24,126 nucleotides of DNA, from contig CAZHUG010000033.1 of assembly GCA_964535405.1 (NCBI GenBank), forward strand, positions 1 to 24,126, given 5' to 3'. Source of the stretch: Scatomorpha sp964535405. Lineage in GTDB: Bacteria; Bacillota; Clostridia; Oscillospirales; Oscillospiraceae. Made by a program: the position numbers and the translations under genes. This document shows, one piece after another, positions 20,387-24,126 of this stretch. How positions within the stretch are numbered: position 1 is the first letter of the stretch; each line of letters begins with the position of its first letter. The notes under the pieces were generated by a model. That model saw only the letters and a program-made list of their open reading frames with translations, was not told the origin of the DNA and did no database searches.

Positions 20387-22783
20387 CTACCGTATGCTTG
20401 CTCCATACTGCGCCTCAAGAGCGGTTAGAATACCGCGCACAGTCTCGTCGGCGTGATCGTCGGTCAGTGTCTGATCATCAGCGCGCAGTGACAGCGCGAA
20501 GGCGACGGACTTTTTCCCGTCCGGGATATTTTTGCCCTTGTAGACGTCGAAAACCTCGCAGCCCTTCAAATATTGACCGCCCGAGCCGAGTATGCAGGCG
20601 CTGAGCTCTCCGGCGGTGATCGCCTCGTCGCAGACAACGGCGATATCGCGCGTGACAGCAGGAAAGCGGGGAAGCGGCGAGTAGAGCAGCTCTTCACACC
20701 TCGCCTCGAACAGAGCGGCGAAGCTCAGCTCCGCGCAGTACAGCTCGTCTGACACGCCGTAGTTTCGCGCGACAAGCGGGTGAATCTGGCCCAGAACGCC
20801 GAGCCCTACACCATTGACGCTGACTAAGGCGCAACGACCCGGGTGATACGAGGGGTTCTCTGACTGGGTGCTGAAAACCGCATTTTCGATGTGCAGATGT
20901 GTGAGCAGCTTCTCAACAGCGCCCTTCATAGCGTAGAAATCCATGCCCTCGCCGTATGCGCCCAGTGTGAGCACAGTGGGCTCGTCAGCCAGACCGTCGG
21001 GACGGGTAAAATAGACCTTGCCAAAATCGTAGAGCCTGACATCATGGTTGCGGTAATTCCAGTTGCGCGACAGAACCTCGAGCATTGACGGCAGGGTAGT
21101 GGTGCGCATGCAGGAGGTGTCCTCGCCGAGGGGGTTTAGTATGCGTATTGCACTGCGCAGTGGCGAATCCTCCGGCAGACGAATCATATCCCAGCCCGCG
21201 GGGCTGTAGAAGGAATAGGTTATGACCTCGTCGAAACCGGCACTTCGGCAGACAGTGCCCAGCTCGCGCTGCACCCGCTGTTCGGCGGTGAAGCCGCCCT
21301 GAGTTGTGCCGGCGCCCTCCATGAGGGTGGTGGGGATGTTGTTGAAGCCATAGATTCGCGCGACCTCCTCGGCAATATCGTTGTCGGTATAGGTCGTGCT
21401 GAAGTCCCGGCGCCAGGATGGGACGGTCACCATGCCGCCCTCGACTTTGAAGCCGAGTTCACGCAGAATATCTGCCATGGTCTCCTCGGGAATCTCAGTG
21501 CCGAGAATCCAGTTGACCTTTTCCGCGTTCAGTGGCACGCAGAGCGGCTCTGGCCTGGTGGGGAATATATCGACATGTCCGTCGACGACCTCGCCCGCGC
21601 CGAGCAGCTCGACGAGCTCACAGGCTCTGTCAACGGCGGCTTTGGTCAGGTATGGGTCGAGACCCTTCTCGTAGCGGGAGGAGGCGTCTGTGCGCATCCC
21701 AAGGGCCGCTGCGGTGCGTCTGATGGAGGTGCCGTTGAAGTTTGCGGACTCGAAGAGCACCATGGCGGTGTCGCCTTCGATCTCGGAGTTTTCACCGCCC
21801 ATGACACCTGCGACGCCGACGGGCTTTTCCCCGTCGCATATGCAGAGCATAGAGCTTGCGAGCGCGCGGGCCGTTCCGTCCAGAGTGCGGAGGGACTCAC
21901 CCTCGCGAGCGGTGCGGACGATGATGCGGCCGCCGTCCACGCAGGAGAAGTCAAACGCGTGCATAGGCTGACCATATTCCAGCATGACGTAGTTTGTGAT
22001 ATCGACGATGTTGTTAATCGGCCTCATGCCGGAGGCGGCTATGCGCTCGCGCATCCACCTGGGCGAGGGGGCGATTTTAACATTCTTGACCATGCGCGCC
22101 GTGTAGCGCAGACAGAGGTCCGGGTTTTCAATTTCAATTTTGACGAGATCGGCGACATTGCCGCCGCAGCCCTTCACGACGGGGTCGTGTAGTTTGAGCG
22201 GCTTTTTGAAGGTTACCGCCACTTCCCGCGCCATGCCGATGACCGAAAGGCAGTCGGAGCGGTTCGGAGTGACCTCAAACTCAACAACCTGATCATCGCG
22301 TCCTATGAGGGGTATAATATCATCGCCGGGCTTGCAGTCCTCCTCGAGGACGAACAGGCCGTCGTCGCAGGCATAGGGGAAATCGTGGAGCGTGAGTCCG
22401 AGCTCCTTTATTGAGCACAGCATGCCCTCAGAGAGCTCACCGCGGAAGTCTGTCGTGTGGATTTGGACACCGCCGGGCAGAACTGCGCCGTCGAGCGCCG
22501 CCGGCACGAGATCTCCGACCTTTTGGTTCTGTGCGCCGGTGACTATCTGGACATGACGGGGGCCGCCCACGTCCATCTGGCAGGTCCACAGGTGGTCAGA
22601 ATTGCCATGACGGACCATATCGACAATTTTGCCGACGTGCACGTTTTTGATACTCCCGCCGAGCCGCTCCGTGCCCTCGACCTTGGAGCCGGAGAGCGTC
22701 ATGGCCTCTGCAAAATCTTTCTCGTTTTTCTCTTCAAGGCTCAGGTCAACGAACTCGACCAGCCAGTTTCTTGATAATTTCAT
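20387..22783 (-). CDS. pheT: phenylalanyl-tRNA synthetase, beta chain
   Basis: Beta subunit of the alpha2-beta2 PheRS; 798 residues, normal length. The N-terminal tRNA-binding OB domain (residues about 40 to 155, VGKIVDMVRHGNSDHLWTCQ) is followed by the B3/B4 editing region (EVTPNRSDCLSVIGMAREVA; VMGGENSEIEGDT), the B5 domain and the catalytic-like core. The C-terminal ferredoxin-fold anticodon-binding domain (LPRFPAVTRDIAVV; DVYKGKNIPDGKKSVAF) completes the set. AAGGAGAG precedes the ATG. It lies 18 bases after pheS, so both are cotranscribed under the T-box. The order pheS-pheT is the usual one. Confidence 0.98.
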   Translation of the reverse strand: MKLSRNWLVEFVDLSLEEKNEKDFAEAMTLSGSKVEGTERLGGSIKNVHVGKIVDMVRHGNSDHLWTCQMDVGGPRHVQIVTGAQNQKVGDLVPAALDGAVLPGGVQIHTTDFRGELSEGMLCSIKELGLTLHDFPYACDDGLFVLEEDCKPGDDIIPLIGRDDQVVEFEVTPNRSDCLSVIGMAREVAVTFKKPLKLHDPVVKGCGGNVADLVKIEIENPDLCLRYTARMVKNVKIAPSPRWMRERIAASGMRPINNIVDITNYVMLEYGQPMHAFDFSCVDGGRIIVRTAREGESLRTLDGTARALASSMLCICDGEKPVGVAGVMGGENSEIEGDTAMVLFESANFNGTSIRRTAAALGMRTDASSRYEKGLDPYLTKAAVDRACELVELLGAGEVVDGHVDIFPTRPEPLCVPLNAEKVNWILGTEIPEETMADILRELGFKVEGGMVTVPSWRRDFSTTYTDNDIAEEVARIYGFNNIPTTLMEGAGTTQGGFTAEQRVQRELGTVCRSAGFDEVITYSFYSPAGWDMIRLPEDSPLRSAIRILNPLGEDTSCMRTTTLPSMLEVLSRNWNYRNHDVRLYDFGKVYFTRPDGLADEPTVLTLGAYGEGMDFYAMKGAVEKLLTHLHIENAVFSTQSENPSYHPGRCALVSVNGVGLGVLGQIHPLVARNYGVSDELYCAELSFAALFEARCEELLYSPLPRFPAVTRDIAVVCDEAITAGELSACILGSGGQYLKGCEVFDVYKGKNIPDGKKSVAFALSLRADDQTLTDDHADETVRGILTALEAQYGASIR

Positions 22784-22801
22784 AGTATGATCTCTCCTTT
22801 C

Positions 22802-23827
22802 TCAGAACTGCTCCAGGAATCTGACATCGTTTTCAAATAGAAGCCGCAGGTCGGAAATCTTGAAGCGACGCATGGTTGCGCGTTCAAGACCCATGCCGAA
22901 AGCCCATCCGGAGTATTTTTCGGGATCAATGCCGCTCATCTGGAGCACCTTTGGGTTGCAAACGCCGGCCCCCAGCAGCTCTATCCAGCCCTCGCCCTTG
23001 CAGGTCGGGCAACCGACACCGCCGCACTTGTGACACTGAACGTCCATTTCACAGCTGGGCTCGGTGAAGGGGAAGTGATGCGGGCGGAAGCGGGTGACGG
23101 TGCCGTCACCATACATCTGGACTGCCATGTTATGCAGAGCACCCTTGAGATCGGCGAAGGTTATATGCTTGTCGACGACCAGCCCCTCCATCTGGTGGAA
23201 CATGGGGCTGTGCGTTGCGTCAACCTCGTCCTTGCGGTAGCAGCGACCGAATACCGCGGCACGGATGGGAAGCTTGCGGCTCTCCATAATGCGCGCCTCC
23301 ATGGATGAGGTGTGCGGGCGCAGGAGGGTTCTGCTGTCCTCGTCGAGATAGAAGGTGTCTGTCCATTCGCGAGCGGGATGTCCGGCGTCCGTGTTCAGGC
23401 GGTCAAAGTTATATGAGGACAGCTCAACCTCCGGGCCGTCTTCAATTTCAAAGCCCATACCGATGAAAATGTCCTTAATTTCATCAATAACTAAATTCAT
23501 CGGGTGCTTTTTGCCCTGCCTGAGTGCCTTGCCGGGCAGAGTGACATCGAGTGCCTCGCTCAATAGCTGAGCCTCAAGCCGGGCCTCTGCAAGCGTCCTC
23601 TTTTTGTTCTCGATGGCAGTCTCAACTTCCTCGCGAACCGAGTTTGCAAGCTGTCCTATAACCGGGCGCTCCTGCGCCGATAGCTTGCCCATCTGCTTGA
23701 GAATTGCTGTGAGCTCACCTTTCTTACCCAGGTATTTGACCCTGAGGGCCTCTAGCTCGCCCGGCTCTGCCACAGCAGAGATCGCTGAGACGGCCTCTTT
23801 TCTTAGCTTTTGCAGTGCATCCTTCAT
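22802..23827 (-). CDS. pheS: phenylalanyl-tRNA synthetase, alpha chain
   Basis: Catalytic subunit of PheRS, 341 residues. An N-terminal coiled coil (residues 1 to 90) is followed by the class II core: motif 2 FGRCYRKDEVDATHSPMFHQ, the substrate-site region FPFTEPSCEMDV, the cysteine-rich CHKCGGVGCPTCKGEGW insert common in bacterial PheS, and motif 3 GWAFGMGLERATMRRF. The ATG at 23827 has AGGAG 8 bases upstream; the in-frame GTG at 23836 would overlap that site. It is the first gene of the pheST operon and is preceded by a T-box leader. Confidence 0.98.
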   Translation of the reverse strand: MKDALQKLRKEAVSAISAVAEPGELEALRVKYLGKKGELTAILKQMGKLSAQERPVIGQLANSVREEVETAIENKKRTLAEARLEAQLLSEALDVTLPGKALRQGKKHPMNLVIDEIKDIFIGMGFEIEDGPEVELSSYNFDRLNTDAGHPAREWTDTFYLDEDSRTLLRPHTSSMEARIMESRKLPIRAAVFGRCYRKDEVDATHSPMFHQMEGLVVDKHITFADLKGALHNMAVQMYGDGTVTRFRPHHFPFTEPSCEMDVQCHKCGGVGCPTCKGEGWIELLGAGVCNPKVLQMSGIDPEKYSGWAFGMGLERATMRRFKISDLRLLFENDVRFLEQF

Positions 23828-23844
23828 TTTTTTCACTCCTGTAA

Positions 23845-24089
23845 AAAAATAAAGCCCTCGTCCTGAAAAACAGGACGAAAGGCTAATCCTTCCGCGGTAC
23901 CACCCGTGTTCGGCGCAAATGCGCCGCTCTTGGCAGCTGTAACGGGCTTACCCGCCGGCGGTTAACCGGAAGCTCACGGGCGAACTAAGAAATTCCCAGA
24001 CGCAGGAGGCTCACAGCCGACGGCCTCCACTCTCTGTGCGCGGAACAAATCTATTTTCCCGATCATCGCCATATTTTGTGTTACACTGG
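23845..24089 (-). promoter_or_regulatory. T-box riboswitch controlling pheS-pheT (tRNA-Phe)
   Basis: Leader RNA that binds uncharged tRNA-Phe and then prevents termination. The conserved T-box GGGTGGTACCGCG is at 23905-23893 on the minus strand. Stem I features (AGAGAGTGG, then GCTGTGAGCC) lie farther upstream. The probable specifier is TTC (23991-23989) within GGGAATTTCTT, a Phe codon in agreement with the genes controlled. The terminator is TCGTCCTG/CAGGACGA (23858-23878) followed by a T-rich run. Stem I and specifier are assigned by eye, so the codon is likely rather than certain. Confidence 0.93.
23847..23878 (-). terminator. T-box terminator hairpin of the pheST leader
   Basis: On the minus strand, TCGTCCTG and CAGGACGA form an 8-bp stem around a five-base loop, followed by GGGCTTTATTTTTTT. 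The TTCGTCC bases also belong to the alternative antiterminator. Confidence 0.85.
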
Positions 24090-24095
24090 AATACA

Positions 24096-24124
24096 TTTAT
24101 AGCACATCGACTGCCGGAAGTCAA
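24096..24124 (-). promoter_or_regulatory. SigA-type promoter of pheS-pheT
   Basis: On the minus strand, TTGACT (24124-24119) and TATAAA (24101-24096) are separated by 17 bases at the window edge. Transcription would start near 24089, so the whole T-box leader is included. Confidence 0.75.
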
Positions 24125-24126
24125 AT

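Noticed and set aside
1..24126. CRISPR arrays, insertion sequences or rRNA genes
   Set aside because: No regularly spaced repeats, transposase genes or rRNA sequences were seen anywhere in the window.

Overview
The window looks like the chromosome of an anaerobic gut-type Firmicute (class Clostridia; Oscillospiraceae-like is my guess from protein style and base composition). It carries the right-hand part of an integrated mobile element. The organism guess rests on a T-box ahead of pheST, a Rex repressor, an IreB-type protein, SLH-domain and ECF sigma genes, consensus SigA promoters and type I glutamine synthetase.

Region 1 (1-2873), defence cargo, AT-richer. Three tightly coupled plus-strand genes: a short BrxL-type AAA+ ATPase (BREX phage defence), a 66-residue protein with two CxxC pairs, and a cysteine desulfurase. 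A desulfurase beside brxL suggests the 3' end of a BREX operon that uses sulfur (type 4-like, or a phosphorothioation hybrid). The rest lies left of the window.

Region 2 (2976-9112), mobilization and integration, mostly GC-rich. It holds a DUF6076-like protein (minus strand), a winged-helix protein, a hairpin-rich oriT candidate, a ribbon-helix-helix relaxosome protein, a MobP3-type relaxase with a Sel1-repeat tail, a small excisionase-like protein and a Tn916-type tyrosine integrase ending in a strong terminator. No conjugation machinery is seen, so what is visible fits a mobilizable (IME-like) element. A 26-bp imperfect direct repeat (2909-2934 and 7513-7538) brackets the mobilization block.

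Region 3 (9148-11033), element end. It holds an AT-rich gene of unknown function, a 460-bp gene-free stretch with a long hairpin, an intact tRNA-Pro(TGG), and the broken 5' half of a second tRNA-Pro that stops at its anticodon arm. The only visible promoter for the intact tRNA lies in front of the broken one. This suggests an element that entered the anticodon loop of a host tRNA-Pro and supplies a replacement.

Region 4 (11041-18400), host housekeeping on the plus strand: trmB-xth, then dus-ECF sigma-anti-sigma, rex-SLH protein, and mnmE, with promoters and terminators visible. Region 5 (18439-24126), minus strand: glnA (consensus promoter followed by a leader terminator, so probably attenuated), ireB-like, and pheS-pheT under a tRNA-Phe-sensing T-box whose promoter sits at the right edge.
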